NCBI GenBank assembly: GCA_016212525.1
Contig: JACRGD010000010.1
Location: forward strand, 62,001-126,000
DNA: 64,000 nucleotides
Source of the DNA: Microcaldota archaeon
GTDB taxonomy: Archaea > Micrarchaeota > Micrarchaeia > Anstonellales > Bilamarchaeaceae
Reading direction: 5' to 3'
The translations under genes were made by a program, and so were the position numbers. Each line of letters begins with the position of its first letter. Position 1 is the first letter of the stretch. Positions 27,741 to 36,344 of the stretch are shown here, in pieces. The notes under the pieces are model-generated. The model saw only the letters and a program-made list of their open reading frames with translations. It searched no databases and had not been told where the DNA came from.

Positions 27741-29156
27741 TTACGGCTGCCTAAATACCCAGCACATTAGAAGATTAACCAGGATAATGAAAACAGAACT
27801 CCCAACAATCAGTAAGTTATTATTCGTAAAATTACCGTAAATGAAAAGAGGTAAACCTACCAACAGCGCAGAAACAATTCCGGACAACGCTCCTTTTGCA
27901 GTTAATTTTGACCAATATAAACTCAAGATCGTAGGCACAACCAACGTGGCACCAACCGCATTGAATATCCACCAGAGCTGACTCAGACCAAAAGCAGGAA
28001 CGTGCACCGTGATCAAAGCGACAAAAATACCGAGAAGTAAAATAATAATCATTCCAACTCGAGGTTTAGAAAGATCGGACGATACGGTGAAGCTACCAAC
28101 ATCAACTGCATAAAGAGCAGAAAATGCACTTAGAGCTGAATCCAAGGTAGAACAAAGACCAGATAACAACATAAAGAAAAAAACCAAGAGAAACATAGGA
28201 GAAAGATAATGAGCTACCGTAATGACACCAATCATAGACGGATCAACACCAGAGGGCAGCAAAATGCCAGAACCGGGTGCAGCTGCAATAAAACCTAGAA
28301 TCGAAAGCGCCACCGGAACAATAGCAAAAAATATCGCGCCAGTTAAAAAACCAGGTTTGATAGCATTTTTTTTGAAGGCAAACGCACGCTGCCAGAATGC
28401 CTGATCAGATATAGCCCCGGCAATTAGACTTATCGAAGTAACTAAACCGAAGGAAAATGCAACTCCGGGATCGAAGATATCAAAATGCAGGCCCCCGACA
28501 CCACCCAACCCAGTAAGCATAAAATGCAGACCCCCAGACGCGTGCAACGTAGATGGAACAACAAGAATTAACCCAAGAAAGATTACTATTAAGCCAACGA
28601 AATCTGTCACTATAGACGATTCGAAACCCGAGAGCCATGCATAAGTAAATACGATAAACGAAATCAGAGCTATTGAAAGTTCAACAGAGATTCCGGTAAG
28701 CAAAAAAATTAAGCTGCTTCCGGCAAATAGTTGAACCGAAACGGCCATCAGCTGATAAAATCCATATCCAAAAAAATAGAGTTTGTGGATGTTTTTGTCC
28801 TGGAGTCTAGTACCGAGATACTGGGGGAGAGTATAGCCTCGAGGAAATCTTTCCTGAATTTTCGGAGCCAAGAAAATGAAAATTGCGACCGCGATAACAT
28901 TGGGAAAAAGGAACCAAAATAGCCCAGGTAAACCGAGTTGATAGGAAACCTCAGAAGAGATGAAAAGTGCAGGTGCCCAAATCCATGAAGCAGCGATACT
29001 TCCAGCTCCGATTAACCAATGAACATCCCGATTGGCAACTAAGAAATATTCAGTAGTGATGTTTTTGTGTCTAGTAAAGAACAGAGTAATAAAAATCATT
29101 AATGCCCCAAAAGAGATCAGAGCTAGAATAGAAGTATTAGTATCAAGAAGCACCAT
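27741..29156 (-). CDS. sodium:solute symporter family transporter
   Basis: A protein of 471 residues with about 13 hydrophobic segments. The SSS-family pattern shows as an N-terminal TEYFLVANRDVHWLIGAGSI loop, RFPRGYTLPQYLGTRL after TM2, and GLCSTLDSALSAFSALYAVD near TM8, where Na+-binding Ser/Thr lie. It imports a small solute with sodium; the solute is unknown. ATG 29156 lies about 27 nt after a TATA-like TTTAAAT, so it is probably leaderless. It is divergent from a TrmB regulator with a shared operator. Confidence 0.88.
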   Translation of the reverse strand: MVLLDTNTSILALISFGALMIFITLFFTRHKNITTEYFLVANRDVHWLIGAGSIAASWIWAPALFISSEVSYQLGLPGLFWFLFPNVIAVAIFIFLAPKIQERFPRGYTLPQYLGTRLQDKNIHKLYFFGYGFYQLMAVSVQLFAGSSLIFLLTGISVELSIALISFIVFTYAWLSGFESSIVTDFVGLIVIFLGLILVVPSTLHASGGLHFMLTGLGGVGGLHFDIFDPGVAFSFGLVTSISLIAGAISDQAFWQRAFAFKKNAIKPGFLTGAIFFAIVPVALSILGFIAAAPGSGILLPSGVDPSMIGVITVAHYLSPMFLLVFFFMLLSGLCSTLDSALSAFSALYAVDVGSFTVSSDLSKPRVGMIIILLLGIFVALITVHVPAFGLSQLWWIFNAVGATLVVPTILSLYWSKLTAKGALSGIVSALLVGLPLFIYGNFTNNNLLIVGSSVFIILVNLLMCWVFRQP

Positions 29157-29194
29157 GAACAAACGTCAGATTTTAGTTACATTTAAATATCATT

Positions 29195-29210
29195 GGTGAT
29201 AAATATCACC
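29195..29210. promoter_or_regulatory. palindromic operator between transporter and TrmB gene
   Basis: GGTGATA-AA-TATCACC is a perfect 7-bp inverted repeat with a 2-nt spacer. It sits next to ATTTAAATAT (29181-29190), a near-symmetric box that can serve as TATA element in both directions. It ends 2 nt before the TrmB ATG, exactly where a leaderless start would be, so a bound regulator would block its own gene and probably the transporter. Confidence 0.6.
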
Positions 29211-29212
29211 AC

Positions 29213-29956
29213 ATGTACGAATCCATACTCGAAGAGTTAGGACTTAGTGTGAATGAATCAAAAACGTACGAATCATTACTTTCACTTGGAAGCGCATCAA
29301 TTGAACGGATTGCACTAAAATCAAAGGTCCATCGACGAAATATTTACGACGTACTGGCGAAACTTCTTGAAAAAGGACTAATATCGGAAACATTCGTACA
29401 AAATAGAAAGGAATATCGGGCAATAGCTCCATCAAGACTTCTGGATATTATAGGAGAAAAAGAAAGAAAGATTAAATGGATACTTCCGGAATTAGAGAAA
29501 AAATTTAGCTCTTTCGAGGAGGATGAGGCAGCATATCTGTACCGGGGAATTAATGGATTTAAACAATATTTGCAGGATATTTTGGATACAAATGAAACAG
29601 TGTATTTCATAGGGGCCAAGGCATTCTGGTTAGATCCAAGATTAAAGCATTTCCTCGTCAAATTTGATCAGGAACGAAAGAGAAAAGGAATCGAATTCAA
29701 GCATATTTTTGACTACGAAGTACGAACACAAAAACCAGAAATACTAAAATTTATCGGAAAATCATACAAATTTCTGCCTAAAGAGTACTCGAGTCCCACA
29801 GCAGTAGATATCTTTGGAGACCGGGTAGTTACATTTGTAGGAGTCGGAATCGGACAACTCCCAAATGAACCAGTTCAGTTTGTAATGAAAAGCAGAAGGC
29901 TAGCAGAGGGATATCGAAAGTTCTTCGAATTTATGTGGGATAAATTAGGGGCATAG
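29213..29956 (+). CDS. TrmB-family transcriptional regulator
   Basis: A protein of 247 residues. The N-terminal winged HTH (1-75) reads LEELGLSVNESKTYESLLSL and RRNIYDVLAKLLEKGLISE, the TrmB pattern. A coiled linker precedes the C-terminal effector part, which has a PLD-like/TrmB-C fold signature (YLYRGINGFKQYLQDILDTN). Members sense sugars or other solutes. It is divergent from a sodium/solute symporter with a palindrome in between, so it probably controls that transporter and itself. Confidence 0.87.
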   Translation: MYESILEELGLSVNESKTYESLLSLGSASIERIALKSKVHRRNIYDVLAKLLEKGLISETFVQNRKEYRAIAPSRLLDIIGEKERKIKWILPELEKKFSSFEEDEAAYLYRGINGFKQYLQDILDTNETVYFIGAKAFWLDPRLKHFLVKFDQERKRKGIEFKHIFDYEVRTQKPEILKFIGKSYKFLPKEYSSPTAVDIFGDRVVTFVGVGIGQLPNEPVQFVMKSRRLAEGYRKFFEFMWDKLGA

Positions 29957-29974
29957 CAAATGGATGAAATATAA

Positions 29975-30100
29975 TGCTCCGCCTGGGATTTGAACCCAGG
30001 TCGTTGGAGATCTTTAAACATTTCAGAAAGTTCTTGATGAGACTTTTTCCAAAAAGTTTCTGAAAGTCCAATATCCTTGACCGGTCTAGACGAGCGGAGC
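29975..30100 (-). tRNA. tRNA-Glu (UUC) with one intron
   Basis: The acceptor stem is GCTCCGC/GCGGAGC with discriminator A, the T-arm CTGGG-TTCAAAT-CCCAG, and the anticodon stem TTGGA/TCCAA with loop CTTTCA|C, giving anticodon TTC. A 51-nt intron (30010-30060) splits the loop at the canonical 37/38 position, with CTTT of the exon able to pair AAAG of the intron. Mature length is 75 nt without CCA. The intron begins with an AAACTTTTT-GG-AAAAAGT hairpin shared with introns of tRNA-Gly and tRNA-Pro. It lies 8 nt beyond the tmk stop. Confidence 0.95.
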
Positions 30101-30107
30101 AATTTAA

Positions 30108-30689
30108 CTAAGACAGAAGTTTTTTTACCTCGGCCGCTACCGCTTCAATAGATTTAGTAGCATCAACTTTATGCCACCTTGGGGTTAAAAATCTTTCTTC
30201 TAGGAGCAGAAGGAAAGTGGAACGAGCTTTTTCGAGATAAATGAAATCTTCTTCATACCGATCAAGAATTTTTTGCTTATTTTTTCGAGAGTGCGAAGTC
30301 TTGGCATCAATATCAAAAAGAACGATTAAGTCTGGCTTAAGCAGATCCAATGAGGAAACGATGGATTTGGAACGTTCGAAACCAAAAACACCCCGTTCGT
30401 ATGCAATAGTAGAGAGGCAGTAGCGATCCAGGATCACGGTTTTTCCGGAATTGAGCGCGGCAAGGATATTCTTTTGATCATTCGCAATGTCAGTAAGAAA
30501 CAAAAGAAACAATGCTTTTGGATCAAGCGAAATTTTCTTATTCAAATAGTCATTAAGCATCGAAAAATAAGAAGTAGGATACTTGAATATAACTACATCT
30601 GAAAAATACGATCTTAGCAACTCGATCTGGCCACTTTTTCCACCACCATCAATTCCTTCAAAAGCAATAAGTCGTCCTTTAGATACCAT
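30108..30689 (-). CDS. tmk: thymidylate kinase
   Basis: A protein of 193 residues. The P-loop FEGIDGGGKSGQIELL is near 10, the DR(Y/H) motif reads VILDRYCLSTIAY near 89, and the lid region follows with Arg/Lys. It makes dTDP from dTMP. ATG 30689 is used; GTG 30698 is the upstream alternative. Confidence 0.93.
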   Translation of the reverse strand: MVSKGRLIAFEGIDGGGKSGQIELLRSYFSDVVIFKYPTSYFSMLNDYLNKKISLDPKALFLLFLTDIANDQKNILAALNSGKTVILDRYCLSTIAYERGVFGFERSKSIVSSLDLLKPDLIVLFDIDAKTSHSRKNKQKILDRYEEDFIYLEKARSTFLLLLEERFLTPRWHKVDATKSIEAVAAEVKKLLS

Positions 30690-30783
30690 AAAAGTCACAA
30701 TCGGCGTTTAGTAAAAGCGCAAATAAAGTAGAGCAAATAACTTTTTATTCTGAGTTGGCGATTCATCTTTGGATTGTGATTAG

Positions 30784-31674
30784 ATGGATCTTCTTTCAGT
30801 TAAAGATTTGGACAAACGATCGGTGGAATCCATACATTCGACTGCTGACGACATATTAGAAAAAAGAACGGAACCCGACCTTATGGGAAAAATACTAGGA
30901 ACACTATTTTTCGAACCATCAACACGAACAAAGATGTCGTTTCAATCAGCTGCATTAAGATCAAAAATGCAAATTCTTGATTTCAATCCAGAGGGAAGTT
31001 CACTAAAAAAAGGCGAAAGCTTTAGCGATACGATCAGAATGGTTTCGGCATATTCGGACGTTTTAGCAATACGCCACAGCAAAGAAGGGGCGGCAAAGCT
31101 CGCAGCAGAAGTATCAGAGATACCAGTAATAAATTGTGGAGATGGCGGAAACCAACATCCAACTCAGGCATTGATAGATACGTTCACGATGAGGCAGTTC
31201 AAAGGCAGATTATCAAATCTTGAAATAACACTCCTTGGAGATCTAAAACATGCCAGAGCCATGAGATCGCTCCTATGGTTGCTGGGAATGATGGGCGCAA
31301 ACGTAACAATGTGCGCACCAGAAGGACTCGAGATGGATAAGGAATATGTAAGTGAGATCAAGAAAAAATTCTCTGCAAAAATAAGTTTAACGGATGAACC
31401 AAATTATACGAATTCTGATGTTTTATACATGTGTAGAATTCAACAGGAACGATTCTCGGATCCGTATCTGGCCAAAACAATATCTGAGAAGTTCAGCCTG
31501 ACAAAAGAGGCACTTAAGGATGCGGATGAAGATCTGATAATACTTCATCCACTTCCAAGACTTAGTGAACTACCGGAAGAAGTAGATCTATTACCTCAGG
31601 CCAAATATTTTGAGCAGGCCAAGTTTGCAGTACCAATACGTCAGGCAGTACTAAAATATATCTTAGAGGGATAA
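30784..31674 (+). CDS. pyrB: aspartate carbamoyltransferase catalytic chain
   Basis: A protein of 296 residues. The carbamoyl phosphate site FFEPSTRTKMSFQ lies at about 46-58, HPTQALIDTFTM near 124-135, and the carboxyl-side HPLPR near 260. It joins carbamoyl phosphate to aspartate in pyrimidine synthesis. It is followed after one base by pyrI, so the two chains are made together. Confidence 0.97.
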   Translation: MDLLSVKDLDKRSVESIHSTADDILEKRTEPDLMGKILGTLFFEPSTRTKMSFQSAALRSKMQILDFNPEGSSLKKGESFSDTIRMVSAYSDVLAIRHSKEGAAKLAAEVSEIPVINCGDGGNQHPTQALIDTFTMRQFKGRLSNLEITLLGDLKHARAMRSLLWLLGMMGANVTMCAPEGLEMDKEYVSEIKKKFSAKISLTDEPNYTNSDVLYMCRIQQERFSDPYLAKTISEKFSLTKEALKDADEDLIILHPLPRLSELPEEVDLLPQAKYFEQAKFAVPIRQAVLKYILEG

Positions 31675-31675
31675 C

Positions 31676-32101
31676 ATGCAAGTAGATAAAATTGAAATAG
31701 GAACGGTGATAGATCACATACCAGCCGGAGCAGCACAGAAAGTAATGAAGATGCTCGCAATAGACAATCCGCAATCACACCGAGCTGCAATTATGCTAAA
31801 CGTACCAAGCAAAAAGAGGGGAACAAAAGACATTCTAAAGATAGAAGGCCGCATATTTGATGAAGGAGCACTAAATGCGATAGCGCTAATAGCCCCAGAA
31901 GCAACAGTAAACATTGTTTTAGCGGGAAAGATTTCAAAGAAATTTGGAGTAAAACTACCCACACAGATAACTGGATTTGGTAAATGTCCAAATGGAAATT
32001 GCATAAGTCACGAATCAACAGCTAAGTTCAAATTAGAAACAAAAGAGAGATATAGATGTCAATTCTGCGACAGAATATTTGAAGCGCGTGAACTAATCTA
32101 A
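31676..32101 (+). CDS. pyrI: aspartate carbamoyltransferase regulatory chain
   Basis: A protein of 141 residues. The allosteric domain covers about 1-95 (NTP-binding strand KIEIGTVIDHIPAG). The zinc domain carries four cysteines, CPNGNC and CQFC. It binds ATP/CTP and holds the PyrB trimers. ATG follows the pyrB stop by one base. Confidence 0.96.
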   Translation: MQVDKIEIGTVIDHIPAGAAQKVMKMLAIDNPQSHRAAIMLNVPSKKRGTKDILKIEGRIFDEGALNAIALIAPEATVNIVLAGKISKKFGVKLPTQITGFGKCPNGNCISHESTAKFKLETKERYRCQFCDRIFEARELI

Positions 32102-32115
32102 AAACAGGCAAAAAC

Positions 32116-32541
32116 ATGGACTATATCAAAGGACAAGGAACGGTAATAGTTAGACTGGACGATGGAGACGAAATAGTCGAATCAATAAAAAAGATCTGTA
32201 AAGAAGAGAAAATACAAAGCGCCCACGTAAGTGCAATAGGCGCAGCAAAAAAAGTAGAAATATCACACTATAACACAATAGAAAAGAAGTACAACGTAAT
32301 AAAGCTCCAAGGAATGCTTGAAATAGTATCGCTTAGCGGAAATGTATCGATCCTAAACAATGAACCAAACGCACACTTGCACATCATACTTTCAATGGAA
32401 GATTATTCAACCAGGGCAGGACACCTGATGAAGGCAGAAGCATACCCAACATGTGAAATAGTTATTTTACCACTTGGAGCAAAAATTGAAAGAGTGCATG
32501 ACGATAAAACAGGACTAAATTTAATGGCATTTAAGTCCTAA
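32116..32541 (+). CDS. PPC/DUF296 domain protein
   Basis: A protein of 141 residues consisting of one PPC domain. KIQSAHVSAIGAAKKVEISH comes early, and NAHLHIILSMEDYSTRAGHL carries the paired-His segment typical of the trimeric fold. The same domain is found in plant AT-hook proteins, where it mediates assembly. Role here unknown. It probably shares the pyrBI transcript (14-nt gap) and overlaps fibrillarin tail to tail by 11 nt. Confidence 0.8.
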   Translation: MDYIKGQGTVIVRLDDGDEIVESIKKICKEEKIQSAHVSAIGAAKKVEISHYNTIEKKYNVIKLQGMLEIVSLSGNVSILNNEPNAHLHIILSMEDYSTRAGHLMKAEAYPTCEIVILPLGAKIERVHDDKTGLNLMAFKS

Positions 32542-33187
32542 GACGACACACCACAAACAGATGGTCCTTATCAAATGGTTCCAATTTTAATTTCTCGACT
32601 ATTTCAAAAGTACCAGAAAGAGTTTCGAGAACCTGGATAAATATTTCATCAGGGCGTTTAGTCACATCAATACTCTGGCTCTTGATGCAGATCATCGCGA
32701 TTCCTCCGGGTTTAAGGAACATTTTTGCATTTTTGATCAGGATCTGATCCTGGTCTGGTTGAGCGACATCCTGATAAACTACATCCACAGCACCCACCTC
32801 AGCATATTCCGAGGGATTTCGTGCGTCTGCATGAATAGGAATTATGTTAGAACGGGATTCTGAAAGAGGAAGTAGAGATTTGAGACACTGCGGAGAAAAT
32901 TCAACAGCATAAATTTCACCGTCTCGACCAACAACATCGGATAAATGAGACACCGTAGTTCCAGTTGAAGCACCCAGATAAAGAACCTTGGAACCCAAAC
33001 CAAAAGGAAATGTTTTGAGTCCTTTTTTCATAGCCCCACAGAGTTTACTCTTAAAGGCATCCCAGGTTCGAAGTTCCAATGGGCCATCGCGCACAAGCTT
33101 TTCAGTATAAACTTTGACACCGGGATTCATATTTACAGTTGCAAAATAGTCTCCGGCAAAATAAACATTAGGATAATTTGATTTCAT
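32531..33187 (-). CDS. flpA: fibrillarin (C/D-box RNP 2'-O-methyltransferase)
   Basis: A protein of 218 residues: VYTEKLVRDGPLELRTWDAF near 26-45, the SAM-binding KVLYLGASTGTTVSHLSDVV, then VVYQDVAQPDQDQIL, the conserved D-A-Q segment, and KSQSIDVTKRP. It places 2'-O-methyl groups on rRNA or tRNA guided by C/D-box RNAs together with Nop5 and L7Ae, which are not in the window. Confidence 0.96.
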   Translation of the reverse strand: MKSNYPNVYFAGDYFATVNMNPGVKVYTEKLVRDGPLELRTWDAFKSKLCGAMKKGLKTFPFGLGSKVLYLGASTGTTVSHLSDVVGRDGEIYAVEFSPQCLKSLLPLSESRSNIIPIHADARNPSEYAEVGAVDVVYQDVAQPDQDQILIKNAKMFLKPGGIAMICIKSQSIDVTKRPDEIFIQVLETLSGTFEIVEKLKLEPFDKDHLFVVCRLRT

Positions 33188-33239
33188 GTAAGAGATATGG
33201 AATTAATCTATTAATAAATATGAAAGATGCAGAAGAATC

Positions 33240-33794
33240 ATGGACGAAATCGAAGTTAAAGTAATAGATGAGGACTTCAAAAAGATCAGAAGAAACCTTG
33301 CTGCCATTGGATTTAAGAAAAAGTTTAGAGCAAAAATGACCACGTACTATTTAGACTACATAGACCTTAGATTTGCAAAAACAAAAAAAACATTAAGACT
33401 GCGATGGGTCGAAAACAAAGGCACGTTTTTGTGTTTTAAAGACACAAAGGAGGACAGTGAGATAAGTATTTATGATGAGACAGAAGTGAAAGTAGAGGAT
33501 TTGGAAAAAACGCTCAAAATTTTGAAAAGCGCAGGTTTTGTTGTTACAGATATTCTAAATAAAACACGCGAAGCGCATGAGAAAGACGCGATAGAAGTAG
33601 TGTTTGATAACATAACCGGGATTACACCAAAAGTGTCTCATTATGAATATATAGAGATAGAAGGGCCAAATAAAAAAAGCATAAATAATTTGATCAGAAT
33701 ACTGGGCATAAAAAAATCAAATATAAAGGCCTGGAATTCACATCAGATAATTGAATATGTGAGAAAGAAGGTAGACTGGCCACCAATCAAATAA
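33240..33794 (+). CDS. CYTH-domain protein (class IV adenylate cyclase/thiamine-triphosphatase fold)
   Basis: A protein of 184 residues. It begins with the signature EIEVKV (ExExK) and continues with TTYYLDYIDLRFAKTKKTLR, RLRWVENKGTFLCFK, DETEVKV and YIEIEG, the strand glutamates and basic residues lining the triphosphate tunnel. CyaB-type members act on ATP or polyphosphates; the substrate cannot be told. ATTAATAAATATG at about 33210-33222 makes it leaderless. Confidence 0.85.
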   Translation: MDEIEVKVIDEDFKKIRRNLAAIGFKKKFRAKMTTYYLDYIDLRFAKTKKTLRLRWVENKGTFLCFKDTKEDSEISIYDETEVKVEDLEKTLKILKSAGFVVTDILNKTREAHEKDAIEVVFDNITGITPKVSHYEYIEIEGPNKKSINNLIRILGIKKSNIKAWNSHQIIEYVRKKVDWPPIK

Positions 33795-33809
33795 AGTAAA
33801 GTAAAAATC

Positions 33810-34424
33810 TCAGAGAACATCTACCAAAAGATGTTTGGTGCAGTTTATCAGATTTGCACGTCCTTGTGTCCTGCCTTCAACAAATTCAATAATATTCACG
33901 CAAGTGTTGTGTTGTTCAAGTTTTTCCAGAGTGTCTTTTGTAGACTTACCAAGAAGAATGGACAGAAGAACCTTGTTGAACGCTCCGTGAGAACAAACCA
34001 GCAAGATCTTATTCCTAAAGTCCCGAAGAAGTCTGCGGTAGAACTTAAGAGCTCGTTTGCGAACCATCAGATAGCTTTCTCCCCCCGGAGGTCGATGATT
34101 AAACCGAGAACGACCCAGGCGCTTTTGCTCGGCCTTAAATTCGGAAAATTTACGACCCTCAAAGACACCCATTGCCCGTTCACGAACCTCCCGGGAGTAT
34201 TCAACAGGCACATTTGGATGATATTTTAGAATTGGTGCAAGCGTATCTTTTACACGACCTAAATCAGAAGAGATTACATAATCGATTTTTTCAGTTTTAA
34301 GGCGCAATGCCAAAAGACGTGCCTGGGATCGACCGTTTGGAGTCAACTTTCCATGTTGGTGACCCTGTGCGATTCCACCAACATTTTGCGCGGTTTCGCC
34401 ATGGCGAATTAGGATAAGACGCAT
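33810..34424 (-). CDS. histidine-phosphatase-family protein (phosphoglycerate-mutase-like)
   Basis: A protein of 204 residues. The catalytic loop LIRHGETAQN lies at 4-13, the LTPNGRSQARLLALRL helix follows, and the second catalytic His appears in LLVCSHGAFNKVLL. The family contains dPGM and various small-molecule phosphatases such as CobC. The short length and plain architecture fit a phosphatase more than glycolytic mutase. GTATAAATA at 34450-34458 lies ~28 nt before the ATG. Confidence 0.87.
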   Translation of the reverse strand: MRLILIRHGETAQNVGGIAQGHQHGKLTPNGRSQARLLALRLKTEKIDYVISSDLGRVKDTLAPILKYHPNVPVEYSREVRERAMGVFEGRKFSEFKAEQKRLGRSRFNHRPPGGESYLMVRKRALKFYRRLLRDFRNKILLVCSHGAFNKVLLSILLGKSTKDTLEKLEQHNTCVNIIEFVEGRTQGRANLINCTKHLLVDVL

Positions 34425-34524
34425 GAGAGAGAAAAGATACCAAGGCTATTTATACCTTTGGGGACAATAGGTAATAGCCTATTTTTGTTTTGTAAATGAG
34501 GGCTAATTTGAAAAAGGTGCTTCT

Positions 34525-35607
34525 ATGAGTGCTCAGGACATTGCTACACCAAGATCAAGCGACGATGAGGAAATCCTAAAATTCATACAAGAAGAGGAGA
34601 GCAAGAAGAAAATATATGTCGTAGGAGCAGGTGGAAGCGGAACAAATACACTCGATCGACTATTTGAAATGGGAATAAACGGCGTAGGCCTTATCGCCAT
34701 GAATACAGATGCAAGACACTTACTTAAGGTCAAAGCCAACAAGAAAATATTACTAGGTAAAAAAACCACAGGTGGCCGAGGCGCAGGCAGTAATCCCCAA
34801 GTCGGTGAGGATTCGGCAAAAGAAGCATACGAAGACATCAAAACAGCACTCGCAGATGCAGGCATGGTATTCATAACCTGTGGCATGGGAGGCGGAACCG
34901 GAACAGGAAGCGCTCCGGTAATCGCAGAAGCGATAAAAAGTACAGGTGCATTGACAATAGGAGTAGTAACATTACCGTTCCAATCAGAAGGAAAAATAAG
35001 ATGGGACAACGCACTTGCAGGATTAGAAAAATTAAAAAAACACACAGATACGCTCATAATTATCAAAAATGATAAATTATTAAGTTTAGTACCAGATTTG
35101 CCACTAAATACTGCTTTTAAGGTATGTGATGAAGTACTTGCGGGCTCAGTAAAGGGAATAGCAGAATTAGTAACAAAATCAGGCCTTGTAAATGTAGATT
35201 TTGCAGACCTAAGAACAATCCTAAGTGATGCAGGATTTGCAGTAATAGGACTTGGAGAAGCAACGCTTGACGCAAAAAGCGAAGAAAGAGCCAAAGTCGC
35301 AGTGGAAACAGCACTCACATCTCCGTTGCTAGATGCAGACATCAGCACATCCACCAGAGCATTAGTAAATGTAATAGGTGGAGAAGATATGACACTCAAG
35401 GAAGCGGAATTCGTAGTGGGAGAAGTAGCACGAAGAATCAACCCCAACGCACACATAATATGGGGTGCAAGGGTTGAGGAAAACATAAAAAAGTCTTCCA
35501 TGAAAGTACTTGTAGTAATTGCAGGAGTTAGGTTCTCAAAAGACAAGCAGAAAACTCAAGATGGTGCAACCGATCTGGATGCATTAGATATTGAGTTAGT
35601 AGGTTAG
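34525..35607 (+). CDS. ftsZ: cell-division protein FtsZ
   Basis: A protein of 360 residues. GTP-binding motifs are VVGAGGSGTNTLDRL, the tubulin signature GGGTGTGSAP, and NVDFADLRTIL (T7 loop). The C-terminal domain reads NVIGGEDMTLKEAE. There is no long C-terminal tail. It forms the division ring. AGGTG lies 6 nt before the ATG. It precedes secE and spt5, a standard archaeal order. A 337-aa open frame on the opposite strand is a shadow. Confidence 0.97.
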   Translation: MSAQDIATPRSSDDEEILKFIQEEESKKKIYVVGAGGSGTNTLDRLFEMGINGVGLIAMNTDARHLLKVKANKKILLGKKTTGGRGAGSNPQVGEDSAKEAYEDIKTALADAGMVFITCGMGGGTGTGSAPVIAEAIKSTGALTIGVVTLPFQSEGKIRWDNALAGLEKLKKHTDTLIIIKNDKLLSLVPDLPLNTAFKVCDEVLAGSVKGIAELVTKSGLVNVDFADLRTILSDAGFAVIGLGEATLDAKSEERAKVAVETALTSPLLDADISTSTRALVNVIGGEDMTLKEAEFVVGEVARRINPNAHIIWGARVEENIKKSSMKVLVVIAGVRFSKDKQKTQDGATDLDALDIELVG

Positions 35608-35624
35608 GTGATGAATTGGAAATA

Positions 35625-35783
35625 ATGGAAACGATAAGACGATGTATAAGAGTTTTTTATATTGCTCGTAAACCAACCAATGACGAATTCATCCAAGTGG
35701 CAAAAATAACAGGGATAGGAATAGTGCTCTTGGGAGTAATGGGATTTGTAATATCTTTAGTATTCGGAATAATACACAAGTAG
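35625..35783 (+). CDS. secE: protein translocase subunit SecE/Sec61-gamma
   Basis: A protein of 52 residues. An amphipathic N-terminal helix with RVFYIARKPTNDEFIQVAKI is followed by one membrane span (about 31-49, GIGIVLLGVMGFVISLVFG). This is the usual archaeal SecE shape and length. Its position between ftsZ and spt5 is the conserved one, which settles the call despite the small size. It clamps SecY in the protein-conducting channel. Confidence 0.92.
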   Translation: METIRRCIRVFYIARKPTNDEFIQVAKITGIGIVLLGVMGFVISLVFGIIHK

Positions 35784-35793
35784 AGGGACAAAA

Positions 35794-36255
35794 ATGATTT
35801 ATGCATTGAGAGTAACTTCGGGTCAAGAAAAAATACTTGCAGAGATGTTAGTCAAGAAAAGCAAGGCGGAAAAACTCAACATTTACAGCGTAATCTACCT
35901 AGATAACATCAAAGGATATCTTTTTGTCGAAGCAGATGAAGAGAATACAGTAGTCAAGCTAACACAGAAGATAAAACACGTTAAAGGGTTCTTAAGAAAG
36001 TCGATGGCACTTGCAGAAATACAGAATTTGATACAGATGAGCAGCAGCCAGAGCGTAACTACAGAACCTGGAGACACTGTTGAAATGGTTTCAGGACCAT
36101 TTAAAGGAGAGCGGGCCAAGGTTATCAAGATCGATGAGGCAAAGGACGAGATAACCGTCGAACTTGTAGAAGTTGCAGTCCCAATCCCAGTAACAGTAAA
36201 AACAAAGATGTTACGACTCTTTAAAAAAGCAGGCGCTTCGGACGACGATAAATAA
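35794..36255 (+). CDS. spt5: transcription elongation factor Spt5 (NusG-like)
   Basis: A protein of 153 residues. The NGN domain covers 1-85 (ALRVTSGQEKILAEML, GYLFVEADEENTV) and the KOW domain starts GDTVEMVSGPFKGERAKVIK. It binds the RNA polymerase clamp together with Spt4 and keeps it processive. GAGGGA lies before the ATG. The usual next genes (L11, L1) are absent. Confidence 0.95.
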   Translation: MIYALRVTSGQEKILAEMLVKKSKAEKLNIYSVIYLDNIKGYLFVEADEENTVVKLTQKIKHVKGFLRKSMALAEIQNLIQMSSSQSVTTEPGDTVEMVSGPFKGERAKVIKIDEAKDEITVELVEVAVPIPVTVKTKMLRLFKKAGASDDDK

Positions 36256-36344
36256 AATTAGAAAATCGTCTGAACCTGCGTAAGTTTATTTTTATTTTAG
36301 TTTCTTTATTACCAGCTATTTTAGACCATCAACTACAGATCGGG

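Noticed and set aside
34533-35546. 337-aa minus-strand ORF
   Set aside because: It is entirely antisense to ftsZ, a clear essential gene; the open frame follows from ftsZ codon use.
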